Below, piece after piece: positions 1 through 13,700 of a DNA stretch of 64,000 nt (its first letter is position 1; every line of letters starts with the position of its first letter). A program made the translations under genes and the position numbers. The DNA is from Ridgeia piscesae (Eukaryota; Annelida; Polychaeta; Sabellida; Siboglinidae): the NCBI GenBank assembly GCA_025642075.2, contig JAODUO010000420.1, positions 485,501 through 549,500 of the forward strand, written 5' to 3'. The notes under the pieces were generated by a model, which saw nothing but the letters and a program-made list of their open reading frames with translations, was not told the origin of the DNA and did not search any database.

Positions 1-829
1 GTGACAACCACGCTGATTGATGTGTGTCACTTTCTGACATTGACTGACTGACATGTGTCACTGTATCTGACCAGAGTGACACGACAGCCTGACGGACAGA
101 TGACCTGCTGACCACCTACCCAGGTAACTGGCGTGTCACTGATTCACCTGCCGCTATGCCCTTGTCACTGCATCGCATCGCGAAGAGCAACCGCCCTCCC
201 TTCAAGTACACGTCTGGTAGGCACTAGGCACTAGGAAGTGGCAAGACTATGTCTGTGATAAGTGGAGTTACATACAAGGCATCTTTACATTAGATACACA
301 ACATGGCATGGCAAAATAACATTGAATGCAGTTTTAAATTTCATCCAAAGCTTGTTATGAGAATGCACAGAAAAGGTGGATTTTCAAAGTAAAACATCTA
401 TCCTGGCAAGCTGTGCAGGATTGATTAAAGTAGCCAAGTTAAAAAACTTGTGATGTTTTATGTTATCTGAGTGACTGATGTTTCAGATTGCTTAACAGTG
501 GCGTGTCATCCAACAGTTTCATAAAATTATATGTGCTGTGAATCATGGTGTTTATACATACAGGTCTCCCTGGTAATACACATCACAACTGGCTAATCCT
601 GGGTATGTGAGTTAACGTGTCTACCACAAAAGATATGTGACTGGCACAATTTTGGTCCTGCACAAAGGCCTGGCTAGTACTACTTGCAGAACAAGGGTAT
701 TGACTCGGTTGCCTTGCCATTCATAGACAAGGGCAATCAATACTCACAGATAACTTAGCCAGCACTCATAGAGAACTGTGGGATTCCTAAGTAGTGTCTC
801 CAGTAGATTTCAAACCTGTGTTGACAAAG
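1..829. other. Unique sequence, no gene recognised
   Basis: No exon with convincing splice sites or similarity was seen. The first 60 bases are rich in tgacn words but do not form a clear array. Confidence 0.4.
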
Positions 830-832
830 TGT

Positions 833-879
<47 letters not shown>

Positions 880-881
880 TG

Positions 882-946
<65 letters not shown>
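830..946. repeat. Compound (GT)n(GA)n microsatellite
   Basis: A GT run with two GGGT interruptions (about 830-900) switches directly to a GA run (901-946). The small ORFs across it are artefacts of the repeat. Confidence 0.97.
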
Positions 947-949
<3 letters not shown>

Positions 950-1698
950 GTTCATGCAATGACATATCCTTATTTGTGTTGTAATATTTATTGATTTATC
1001 ACAGAATCAATAGTACAACATACTGATCAGTACACAGATACATGTTCCAATCAAAAGACCAGCTTGCCTACAACCACAGTGCCTCTCTCTGTGTGACTGA
1101 TTAGCCAAAATAAATACATGAATAATCCAGGGTGATTTTTGCCGTTGTGGGAACTTGTTTACAAGAAGTGACTCGGTGAGCAGACTGTGTGATTCATATT
1201 TACAAATCTCCAGACTTTCCGGTATCCATCTTATTCGTGAGTAGAGTGGCACTAGTCACAAATAACCACCACACAGTCTCCCGGCTCCACACCTCATGTT
1301 ATTTGCATGTGATGTATTCATTGGGCTCTGGCAGCAGGCTTGAGTCATACTGACACTGAAGAGACGACTGGTGAAGTGACCACCTTTCTGGGGATGTCAC
1401 TGGGGTGTCCTACACTACAGCCAGTGTGTGACGTCATGCTGGTTCTATTAGGATGATGTGTTGGTGTTGAAGACAGTTTCTGTGACAATGTGACAGACTT
1501 GTTGGAAATAGCAGCAACTTACCACAATGCATGTTAACATCAGACTGTGTCTGACTGCCGTATTGATATTAACGATAGTAGTATATTTATTGCCTCCAAC
1601 TGTTTACATGAATAGAAAATATCTTAACAAATAAAAATTTGTTGTATATTTTGTAATGAAATCGACTTGTCTAATGCAGTCTGTTTGTCTGATTGCAG
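947..1698. other. Unique, AT-rich, probably TACC intron
   Basis: No coding signal was recognised in this stretch. It ends in the acceptor of the first recognised TACC exon. Confidence 0.4.
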
Positions 1699-1754
1699 TG
1701 TTCAACGATGTAGCTGCCTGGGAGATGTTTGACAAATGTGGCTCTAACAGTGCT
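1699..1754 (+). CDS. TACC: TACC exon a (first recognised exon)
   Basis: The acceptor is gtctgattgcag and the donor is GCT|gtaagt. The frame reads FNDVAAWEMFDKCGSNSA after two bases of a split codon and ends in phase 0, matching the next exon. The sequence just before the KFDPL block resembles the equivalent vertebrate segment (acidic or aromatic residues, then a Gly-Ser patch). I infer membership from phase and this similarity. A 12-kb intron full of arrays follows. Confidence 0.62.
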
Positions 1755-4700
1755 GTAAGTGTTCTTTATACATCTTTCCATAGTCACCAAGGACATTTTG
1801 ACCTTGTCAACCCTAGATGCACCAATAACAATGGTTGGCACAACGCCAGCTCCAGTAACTACCGCACTTGTATGAACAATTATTTAGAGGTGGTCGTTAA
1901 GTTCTTCCAACTTTTTCCATATTGGAACAATTGACACATTTTGCAGTCGAGAGCATTCACAGAAATCACAGTCAGTTATGACTGGTATTTTAATGGATGT
2001 GGTAAATGTATAAATAATATAGTTTGTTTTACAAAACTTATAAATGATGGGTGTGACATTCTAGTTGCGATTTATGAACTGCACTATAATATTTTATCAA
2101 ATTTGTTCAGGTGGTGGGAAGATAAACGTCATGGTGTGTATGGTGGGAAGATAAACGTCATGGTGTGTGGCGGTTTACAAAACTTATAAATGATGGGTGT
2201 GACATTCTAGTTGCGATTTATGAACTGCACTATAATATTTTATCAAATTTGTTCAGGGAAGATAAACGTCATGGTGTGTGTGGTGGGAAGAAAAAACCCA
2301 TGGTGTGTGGCGGTTAAATTATAAATGGTGTGTGTGGTAGAATGATAAATAATCATAGTTTGTTGGGAAGATAAACTCATGGTGTGTGGTGGGAAGATAA
2401 ACTCATGGTGTGTGTGGTGGGAAGATAAACCCCATGGTGTGTGGCGGGAAGATAAACCTCATGTGTGTGTGGTGGGAAGATAAACCTCATGGTGTGTGGC
2501 GGGAAGATAAACGTCATGGTGTTTTGGTGGGAAGATAAACCTCATGGTGTGTGGCGGGAAGATAAACCTCCTGGTGTGTGGGGAAGATAAACCTCATGGT
2601 GTGTGGCGGGAAGATAAACCTCATGGTGTTGGCGGGAAGATAAACCTCATGGTGTGTGGCGGGAAGATAAACCTCATGGTGTGTGGGGGAAGATAAACCT
2701 CATGGTGTGTGGCGGGAAGATAAACCTCATGGTGTGTGTAGTGGGAAGATAAACCTCATGGTGTGTGGCGGGAAGATAAACCTCATGGTGTGTGGTGGGA
2801 AGATAAACCTCATGGTGTGTGGTGGGAAGATAAACCTCATGGTGTGTGGCGGGAAGATAAACCTCATGGTGTGTGGTGGGAAGATAAACCTCATGGTGTG
2901 TGGTGGGAAGATAAACCTCATGGTGTGTGGTGGGAAGATAAACCTCATGGTGTGTGGTGGGAAGATAAACCTCATGGTGTGTGGTGGGAAGATAAACCTC
3001 CTGGTGTGTGGTGGGAAGATAAACCTCATGGTGTGTGGTGGGAAGATAAACCTCATGGTGTGTGGCAGGAAGATAAACCTCATGGTGTGTGGTGGGAAGA
3101 TAAACCTCCTGGTGTGTGGTGGGAAGATAAACCTCATGGTGTGTGGCAGGAAGATAAACCTCATGGTGTGTGGTGGGAAGATAAACCTCATGGTGTGTGG
3201 TGGGAAGATAAACCTCATGGTGTGTGGTGGAAGATAAACCTCCTGGTGTGTGGTGGGAAGATAAACCTCATGGTGTGTGGTGGGAAGATAAACCTCATGG
3301 TGTGTGGTGGGAAGATAAACCTCATGGTGTGTGGTGGGAAGATAAACCTCATGGTGTGTGGTGGGAAGATAAACCTCATGGTGTGTGGCGGGAAGATAAA
3401 CCTCATGGTGTGTGGCGGGAAGATAAACCTCATGGTGTGTGGTGGGAAGATAAACCTCATGGTGTGTGGGGGAAGATAAACCTCATGGTGTGTGGGGAAG
3501 ATAAACCTCATGGTGTGTGGTGGGAAGATAAACCTCATGGTGTGTGGTGGGAAGATAAACCTCATGGTGTGTGGGGAAGATAAACCTCATGGTGTGTGGT
3601 GGGAAGATAAACCTCATGGTGTGTGGCGGGAAGATAAACCTCATGGTGTGTGGTGGGAAGATAAACCTCATGGTGTGTGGCAGGAAGATAAACCTCATGG
3701 TGTGTGGTGGGAAGATAATCCTCATGGTGTGTGGCAGGAAGATAAACCTCATGGTGTGTGGCAGGAAGATAATCCTCATGGTGTGTGGTGGGAAGATAAA
3801 CCTCATGGTATGTGGTGGGAAGATCAACCTCATGGTGTGTGGTGGGAAGATAAACCTCATGGTGTGTGGCAGGAAGATAATCCTCATGGTGTGTGGTGGG
3901 AAGATAAACCTCATGGTGTGTGGCAGGAAGATAATCCTCATGGTGTGTGGTGGGAAGATAAACCTCATGGTGTGTGGTGGGAAGATAAACCTCATGGTGT
4001 GTGGTGGGAAGATAAACCTCATGGTGTGTGGCGGGAAGATAAACCTCATGGTGTGTGGTGGGAAGATAAACCTCATGGTGTGTGGTGGGAAGATAATCCT
4101 CATGGTGTGTGGTGGGAAGATAAACCTCATGGTGTGTGGCGGGAAGATAAACCTCATGGTGTGTGGCGGGAAGATAAACCTCATGGTGTGTGTTGGGAAG
4201 ATAAACCTCATGGTGTGGTGGGAAGATAAACCTCATGGTGTGTGGTGGGAAGATAATCATCATGGTGTGTGGTGGGAAGATAAACCTCATGGTGTGTGGT
4301 GGGAAGATAAACCTCCTGGTGTGTGGTGGGAAGATAAACCTCATGGTATGTGGTGGGAAGATAATCCTCATGGTATGTGGTGGGAAGATAATCCTCATGG
4401 TGTGTGGTGGGAAGATAATCCTCATGGTGTGTGGTGGGAAGATAAACCTCATGGTATGTGGTGGGAAGATAATCCTCATGGTATGTGGTGGGAAGATAAT
4501 CCTCATGGTATGTGGTGGGAAGATAATCCTCATGGTATGTGGTGGGAAGATAAACCTCCTGGTGTGTGGTGGGAAGATAAACCTCATGGTGTGTGGTGGG
4601 AAGATAAACCTCATGGTGTGTGGTGGGAAGATAATCCTCATGGTGTGTGGTGGGAAGATAAACCGCATGGTGTGTGGTGGGAAAATAAACCGCATGGTGT

Positions 4701-7700
4701 GTGGTGGGAAGATAAATCTCATGGTGTGTGGTGGGAAGATAAACCTCATGGTGTGTGGTGGGAAGATAATCCTCATGGTGTGTGGTGGGAAGATAAACCG
4801 CATGGTGTGTGGTGGGAAAATAAACCGCATGGTGTGTGGTGGGAAGATAAATCTCATGGTGTGTGGTGGGAAGATAAACCTCATGGTGTGTGTTGGGAAG
4901 ATAAACCTCATGGTGTGTGGCGGGAAGATAAACCTCATGGTGTGTGGTGGGAAGATAAACCTCATGGTGTGTGGTGGGAAGATAAACCTCATGGTGTGTG
5001 GCGGGAAGATAAACCTCATGGTGTGTGGTGGGAAGATAAACCTCATGGTGTGTGGCGGGAAGATAAACCTCATGGTGTGTGGCAGGAAGATAAACCTCAT
5101 GGTGTGTGTTGGGAAGATAAACCTCATGGTGTGTGGCGGGAAGATAAACCTCATGGTGTGTGGTGGGAAGATAAACCTCATGGTGTGTGGTGGGAAGGTA
5201 AACCTCATGGTGTGTGGCGGGAAGATAAACCTCATGGTGTGTGGTGGGAAGATAAACCTCATGGTGTGTGCCGGGAAGATAAACCTCCTGGTGTGTGGTG
5301 GGAAGATAAACCTCCTGGTGTGTGGTGGGAAGATAAACCTCATGGTGTGTGGTGGGAAGATAAACATCATGGTGTGTGTGGTGGGAAGATAAACCTTGTG
5401 GTGTGTGGTGGGACTATGTCAGTTACCGAGTACAACATGTGCCATGTACAGATGCTGTTGTGGATGTCAAGACTGAGTCTGACTGGGCTTGTGGGATATG
5501 GAACCAGTACAAACACAGCACAACAGTTTATCCACTTTGCAAATTTCCTTTGGATTATCTGAAATTTCTGCATTGAAAATGCTTGAGCATTATTATATTT
5601 TATTAGGTTATATTACTGGTAGTTTATGTATTTAGGTTGACTTTGGGGACATTTTTGGTGCAAAAATTCAACAAATTAGCAGCACGACATTTGTAACATG
5701 CGCGGCCACAATCAGCTGGCTTTAATCAGCGTATTTGTTTGTCAAAATAAATCATACAAATACTAGTTCTTGGCAGATTGGTTTCATTTTTGTTTTATTT
5801 AGCCGCTAATACATGACGCTACATTTGTCTAAACGGCGAAGTATATTCATCCACATCATCATTATCTGGCAGTAGGATGAAATATTTTTTATTTGTTTTA
5901 GATAGAAATGTCCCATGATTTTTGTTTGTTCTACAGATATTATAATTTTAACATCCTTTTAGCATTAAAATGGTGCACCATTCACATTTTTATGACCCAT
6001 ATTAGCAAAGTTGTGATTTTTATAGTTACACAGAGTATTTTTCTGGGTCACCTGCAGGGTTAATTACCCCATTAAAAACCCTTAGACACTGGGTGAGATC
6101 ACAAGAAATCATGCTCTGAGCAAGCCATTCAGTGAAAAACAATTGTGGTGTTCTACAAGTTTCACAGTTACCAACTTGTCAAACTTATCTTTATTCACAT
6201 GAGTAGAAATGGAAGCACTTTATCCTGTGTTCATGTCATTGTGAGGTGGACTGGTTGAGAGATTAAATGTGGATTAGTGCCACAAGTGTGGATTGGTGTC
6301 TGTATGTGATGGTGGTGTAGTAGCCGTGTCATGTGATATTGCTGGGTGTGGCTCGGTAGATGCTGGGCTTAGTGTAAGTTGTTTGACATTGAGTCAAATA
6401 TGGTTTAGTAGAGACCTCCTCACCACTAGCCCTATGCAGGTGACAGGTGTGGCCCTCGCATCGCCAGAGCCTTGTCAGATGGTTGGTCTGTTTCATTCTT
6501 ACAAGTGGAGGCACATCTCTGGTAATTATTGGATGTAAACAGTCAGTATAGGTGCAGTGTGTGACTCACTGTGACATGATGTTGTATCTGGTTTCTGGGC
6601 AAGGTAAACTAAGCTATCTTGTACATCATGACAGCCTTGATGTACTCTTATGAGAGGGTTAAGTCAGATGTACTCTTATGAGAGGGTTAAGTCAGATGTA
6701 CTCTTATGACATGGTTAAGTCAGATGTACTCTTATGACAGGGTTATGTCAGATGTATTCTTATGACAGGGTTAAGTCAGATGTATTCTTATGACAGGGTT
6801 GGCAGATGTATTCTTATGACAGGGTTAAGTCAGATGTACTCTTATGACATGGTTAAGTCAGATGTACTCTTATGACATGGTTATGTCAGATGTATTCTTA
6901 TGACAGGGTTGGCAGATGTATTCTTATGACAGGGTTAAGTCAGATGTATTCTTATGACAGGGTTTGGCAGATGTATTCTTATGACAGGGTTAAGTCAGAT
7001 GTACTCTTATGACAGGGTTATTTCAGATGTATTCTTATGACAGGGTTAAGTCAGATGTATTCTTATGACAGGGTTATGTCAGATGTACTCTTACGACAGG
7101 GTTAAGTCAGATGTATTCTTATGACAGGGTTATGTCAGATGTACTCTTATGACAGGGTTAAGTCAGATGTATTCTTATGACAGGGTTAAGTCAGATGTAT
7201 TCTTATGACATGGTTATGTCAGATGTACTCTTATGACAGGGTTATGTCAGATGTACTCTTATGACAGGGTTATGTCAGATGTACTCTTATGACAGGGTTA
7301 AGTCAGATGTACTCTTATGACAGGGTTAAGTCAGATGTACTCTTATGACAGGGTTAAGTCAGATGTACTCTTATGACAGGGTTAAGTCAGATGTACTCTT
7401 ATGACAGGGTTATGTCAGATGTACTCTTATGACAGGGTTAAGTCAGATGTATTCTTATGACAGGGTTATGTCAGGTGTATTCTTATGACATGGTTAAGTC
7501 AGATGTATTCTTATGACAGGGTTAAGTCACATGTATTCTTATGACAGGGTTAAGTCAGATGTATTCTTATGACAGGATTATGTCAGATGTACTCTTATGA
7601 CAGGGTTAAGTCAGATGTACTCTTATGACAGGGTTAGGTCACATGTATTCTTTTGAAAGGGTTAAGTCAGATGTATTCTTATGACAGGGTTAAGTCAGTT

Positions 7701-10700
7701 GTACTCTTATGACAGGGTTAAGTCACATGTACTCTTATGACAGGGTTAAGTCACATGTATTCTTATGACAGGGTTATGTCAGATGTACTCTTATGACAGG
7801 GTTATGTCAGATGTACTCTTATGACAGGGTTAAGTCAGATGTATTCTTATGACAGGGTTAAGTCAGATGTATTCTTATGACAGGATTAAGTCAGATGTAC
7901 TCTTATGACAGGGTTATGTCAGATGTACTCTTATGACAGGGTTAAGTCAGATGTATTCTTATGACAGGATTAAGTCAGATGTACTCTTATGACAGGGTTA
8001 TGTCAGATGTACTCTTATGACAGGGTTAAGTCAGATGTATTCTTATGACAGGGTTATGTCAGGTGTACTCTTATGACAGGGTTAAGTCAGATGTACTCTT
8101 ATGACAGGGTTAAGTCAGATGTATTCTTATGACAGGGTTATGTCAGATGTATTCTTATGACATGGTTATGTCAGGTGTATTCTTATGACATGGTTAAGTC
8201 AGATGTATTCTTATGACAGGGTTAAGTCAGATGTATTCTTATGACAGGATTATGTCAGATGTACTCTTATGACAGGGTTAAGTCAGATGTACTCTTATGA
8301 CAGGGTTAGGTCACATGTATTCTTTTGACAGGGTTAAGTCAGATGTATTCTTATGACAGGGTTAAGTCAGTTGTACTCTTATGACAGGGTTAAGTCACAT
8401 GTACTCTTATGACAGGGTTAAGTCACATGTATTCTTATGACAGGGTTAAGTCACATGTATTCTTATGACAGGGTTAAGTCACATGTATTCTTATGACAGT
8501 GTTAAGTCACGTGTATTCTTATGACAGGGTTAAGTCACATGTATTCTTATGACAGGGTTAAGTCACATGTATTCTTGTGGCAAGATTGAGTCAGATGTGC
8601 TCTTATGACAGGGTTAAGTCACATGTACTCTTACGACAGGGTTAAGTCAGATGTATTCTTATGACAGGGTTATGTCAGATGTATTCTTATGACAGGGTTA
8701 TGTCAGGTGTATTCTTATGACATGGTTAAGTCAGATGTATTCTTATGACAGGGTTAAGTCAGATGTATTCTTATGACAGGGTTATGTCAGATGTACTCTT
8801 ATGACAGGGTTAAGTCAGATGTATTCTTATGACAGGGTTATGTCAGATGTACTCTTATGACAGGGTTATGTCAGATGTATTCTTATGACAGGGTTAAGTC
8901 AGATGTATTCTTATGACAGGGTTAAGTCAGATGTATTCTTATGACAGGGTTATGTCAGATGTACTCTTATGACAGGGTTAAGTCAGATGTATTCTTATGA
9001 CAGGGTTAAGTCAGATGTATTCTTATGACAGGGTTAAGTCAGATGTATTCTTATGACAGGGTTAAGTCAGATGTATTCTTATGACAGGGTTATGTCAGAT
9101 GTATTCTTATGACAGGGTTAAGTCAGATGTACTCTTATGACAGGGTTATGTCAGATGTACTCTTATGACAGGGTTAAGTCAGATGTATTCTTATGACAGG
9201 GTTAAGTCAGATGTATTCTTATGACAGGGTTAAGTCAGATGTATTCTTATGACAGGGTTATGTCAGATGTATTCTTATGACAGGGTTAAGTCAGTTGTAC
9301 TCTTATGACAGGGTTAAGTCACATGTACTCTTATGACAGGGTTAAGTCACATGTATTCTTATGACAGGGTTAAGTCAGATGTATTCTTATGACAGGGTTA
9401 AGTCAGATGTATTCTTATGACAGGGTTAAGTCAGTGTATTCTTATGACAGGGTTAAGTCAGATGTATTCTTATGACAGGGTTAAGTCAGATGTATTCTTA
9501 TGACAGGGTTAAGTCAGATGTACTCTTATGACAGGGTTAAGTCAGATGTACTCTTATGACAGGGTTAAGTCAGATGTATTCTTATGACAGGGTTAAGTCA
9601 GATGTATTCTTATGACAGGGTTAAGTCAGATGTACTCTTATGACAGGGTTAAGTCAGATGTATTCTTATGACAGGGTTAAGTCAGATGTATTCTTATGAC
9701 AGGGTTATGTCAGATGTACTCTTATGACAGGGTTAAGTCAGATGTATTCTTATGACAGGGTTAAGTCAGATGTACTCTTATGACAGGGTTAAGTCAGATG
9801 TATTCTTATGACAGGGTTAAGTCAGATGTATTCTTATGACAGGGTTAAGTCAGATGTATTCTTATGACAGGGTTATGTCAGATGTACTCTTATGACAGGG
9901 TTATGTCAGATGTACTCTTATGACAGGGTTAAGTCAGATGTATTCTTATGACAGGGTTAAGTCAGATGTATTCTTATGACAGGGTTAAGTCAGATGTACT
10001 CTTATGACAGGGTTAAGTCAGATGTATTCTTATGACAGGGTTAAGTCAGATGTATTCTTATGACAGGATTAAGTCAGATGTACTCTTATGACAGGGTTAA
10101 GTCAGATGTACTCTTATGACAGGGTTAAGTCAGATGTATTCTTATGACAGGGTTATGTCAGATGTATTCTTATGACAGGGTTAAGTCAGATGTACTCTTA
10201 TGACAGGGTTAAGTCAGATGTATTCTTATGACAGGGTTAAGTCAGATGTACTCTTATGACAGGGTTAAGTCAGATGTATTCTTATGACAGGGTTATGTCA
10301 GATGTACTCTTATGACAGGGTTAAGTCAGATGTATTCTTATGACAGGGTTAAGTCAGATGTATTCTTATGACAGGGTTAAGTTAGATGTACTCTTACGAC
10401 AGGGTTAAGTCAGATGTACTCTTATGACAGGGTTAAGTCAGATGTATTCTTATGACAGGGTTAAGTCAGATGTGCTAGAACACACTCAGCACACATGGCT
10501 AGACATTTAGGTTTTTATGCAATGGCCCGGCAGTTCAATTTTATTTCAATAACTCGATCGCTAAATGTGATGATGCATAATGTATGTCCCAAAGTCAGTT
10601 TTTATTGATTTACTCAACAGTACCAATTGGTTCCACATTCACCTTGTTTATTTTAAGGTTTTTTTTGCTTAACCCTGCCATAGGAGTACATACAACATGT

Positions 10701-13700
10701 GCCCCACAGCTCATGATTGTAGGGGGACCAGCAGGGCCCACAGCTCGTGGTAGTAGGGGGACCAGCAGGGCCCACAGCTCATGATTGTAGGGGGACCAGC
10801 AGGGCCCACAGCTCATGATTGTAGGGGGACCAGCAGGGACCACAGCTCATGATTGTAGGGGGACCAGCAGGGCCCACAGCTCATGATTGTAGGGGGACCA
10901 GCAGGACCCACAGCTCATGGTAGTAGCTGGACCAGCAGGGCCCACAGCTCATGATTGTAGGGTGACCAGCAGTGCCCACAGCTCGTGGTAGTAGGGGGAC
11001 CAGCAGGGCCCACAGCTCATGGTTGTAGTGGACCAGCAGATCCTACAGTTCATGGTTGTAGGGGACCAGCAAATCCTACAGTTCATGGTTGTAGGGGGAC
11101 CAGCAGATCCTACAGTTCATGGTTGTAGTAGGACCATCAGGGCCCACAGCTCATGGTTGTAGGGGGACCACCAGGGCCCACAGCTCATGGTTGTAGCAGG
11201 GCTCACAGCAGTGATGCACAATGCTCTATGTGTAGATATGGTGACCATTGTTAATTAGGAACCATAAAAGAAGCAACTTGAGGTCAGCCAATGCACCATA
11301 ATGCCCTGTTGGCTGTCTGTCAACTGACTGGTTGTCATGATTGGTGATTGGTGATGTTCTCTGTGTATGTGCATGCGTGCGCCCATGCATGCATGCATGC
11401 ATGCATAATCTGATGGGAGCACCATGCATGCCCCTATTCCACTCTCCAGTATCATTACATAATTTATGCACTATGCTAAACTGGTAATGTATGTATTATT
11501 ACTTTGGAATATATTACCCTTCAGCCTAATTATTTTGCAGTGTTTAAATGCAGTATACATGTACATTTTATTATTAGTTGCACAGGGAAAATAGGCAGTC
11601 AGCTGCACTTAAACTGTTGAATATTGCAATCCCACATCCCACACGTGTCTCGCCCACACGCCCTGGATAAAATTAATGATTTAGCTGAGTGTTTTGCCAG
11701 TCACAAATGTTGTGGCAGACATGTGCATGTTCACTCACATAATGTATATAAGCCAGCCCAGATATGTGTTATGATCACAAATAAACTAGATACATGTGTG
11801 ACATACAATATGTGACACCTTTTTTCCTAGTATAATTTATAATATCTGCTTAGGAAATATGAAAAACTCAACATTATTAAGCTACTTCTAAATATTATCC
11901 AACCCATATTTCTTGAGAAATTTTTTAAATTGGAACAAGTTAGTTGCTGCCCTTGAACAATTAAACTATCGCTGGTCAAACTGTTAGCGTGTGTTTAAAA
12001 CAAAGGCTGCACTTCCTCTGCTGCTGTGGTCTACAGCTCCATTATAGCTAATACCAGTGTGGTGGTACAGCAAAACTTCAGAATGTCATCTACACCTCCA
12101 GTAGACGTACTGTGAATCTGAATGTCAGCAGGCACTAGTATGTAGACACGCATGCACCAGTGCAGTCAGACAGATATGTGAATAACAACACTCAACTGAT
12201 TGAATGTGTAGTTTCACTGTAAACACAGCCACTCACCAAAATGATCTTGTTAACTAAAGCAGTGATCTGGTTGTCATGTCAAAAGTGACTGCTAATCTAG
12301 TACTGTTGTAGTCGTGTAGTTGACTGAAGCAGTGAATCCGCCATCATGCCAACAGTTGATGGTAATCTAGTACTGTTGTAGTCGTGTAGTTGACTGAAGC
12401 AGTGACCCAGCACTAAGGATGGGACGAATCTGGAATTTCAATCGGATATCCTCAACATTTTGAATACAAACATGTGTATGATTGACACATGACGCATTCA
12501 AATTAGCCTGTAACAGGGGCACCATTTGCATCCAGACTGACTGACTAGGACACTACATTCTCGGCTTGGAATCACAGAGGTTCATCCCCAGATGTCATGC
12601 TGTCTGACAACATAAGTCTCAATTTGTGTTGTCTGACAACTCACATTGAGACTATGTTCAGAGACAAACTGTTAATGTCATATTTGATCTGATATTGTAT
12701 TATACAAGGCCTTGTGCTTTTCTAGACCTGTATAATTGTCCCAAATTAAGTACTGTTTATTTGCCACAGTGTGACGCTGGATGTGGTTGTTTTTTATTTG
12801 CTACAGTGTGACGTTGTATATAGTTGTTTGTTTATATGCCACGGTGAACCTTTATATGTGGTTGTTGTTTGTTTGTTTTGTACACCGTTGTTGTGTAAGG
12901 TTGCTGTTTGATTATTTGCCACTCTGATCAACGTGATATGGGGTTGTTGTTTGTTTTGTACACCGTTGTTGTGTAAGGTTGCTGTTTGATTATTTGCCAC
13001 TCTGATCAACATGATATGTGGTTGTTGTTTGTTTTGTACACCGTTGTTGTGTAAGGTTGCTGTTTGATTATTTGCCACTCTGATCAACATGATATGTGGT
13101 TGTTGTTTGTTTTGTACACCGTTGTTGTGTAAGGTTGCTGTTTGATTATTTGCCACTCTGATCAACATGATATGTGGTTGTTGTTTGTTTTGTACACCGT
13201 TGTTGTGTAAGGTTGCTGTTTGATTATTTGCCACTCTAATCAACATGATATGTGGTTGTTGTTTGTTTTGTACACCGTTGTTGTGTAAGGTTGCTGTTTG
13301 ATTATTTGCCACTCTAATCAACATGATATGTGGTTGTTGTTTGTTTTGTACACCGTTGTTGTGTAAGGTTGCTGTTTGATTATTTGCCACTCTGATCAAC
13401 ATGATATGTGGTTGTTGTTTGTTTTGTACACCGTTGTTGTGTAAGGTTGCTGTTTGATTATTTGCCACTCTGATCAACGTGATATGTGGTTGTTGTTTGT
13501 TTTGTACACCGTTGTTGTGTAAGGTTGCTGTTTGATTATTTGCCACTCTAATCAACATGATATGTGGTTGTTGTTTGTTTTGTACACCGTTGTTGTGTAA
13601 GGTTGCTGTTTGATTATTTGCCACTCTAATCAACATGATATGTGGTTGTTGTTTGTTTTGTACACCGTTGTTGTGTAAGGTTGCTGTTTGATTATTTGCC

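Noticed and set aside
2683..5562. Six overlapping ORFs of 116-663 codons on both strands
   Set aside because: They are shadows of the 27-bp array in several frames; codon content is identical from unit to unit.
6637..10473. Interstitial telomere-like repeat (gggttaag)
   Set aside because: TTAGGG does not recur in runs; gggtta occurs once per 28-bp unit by chance.
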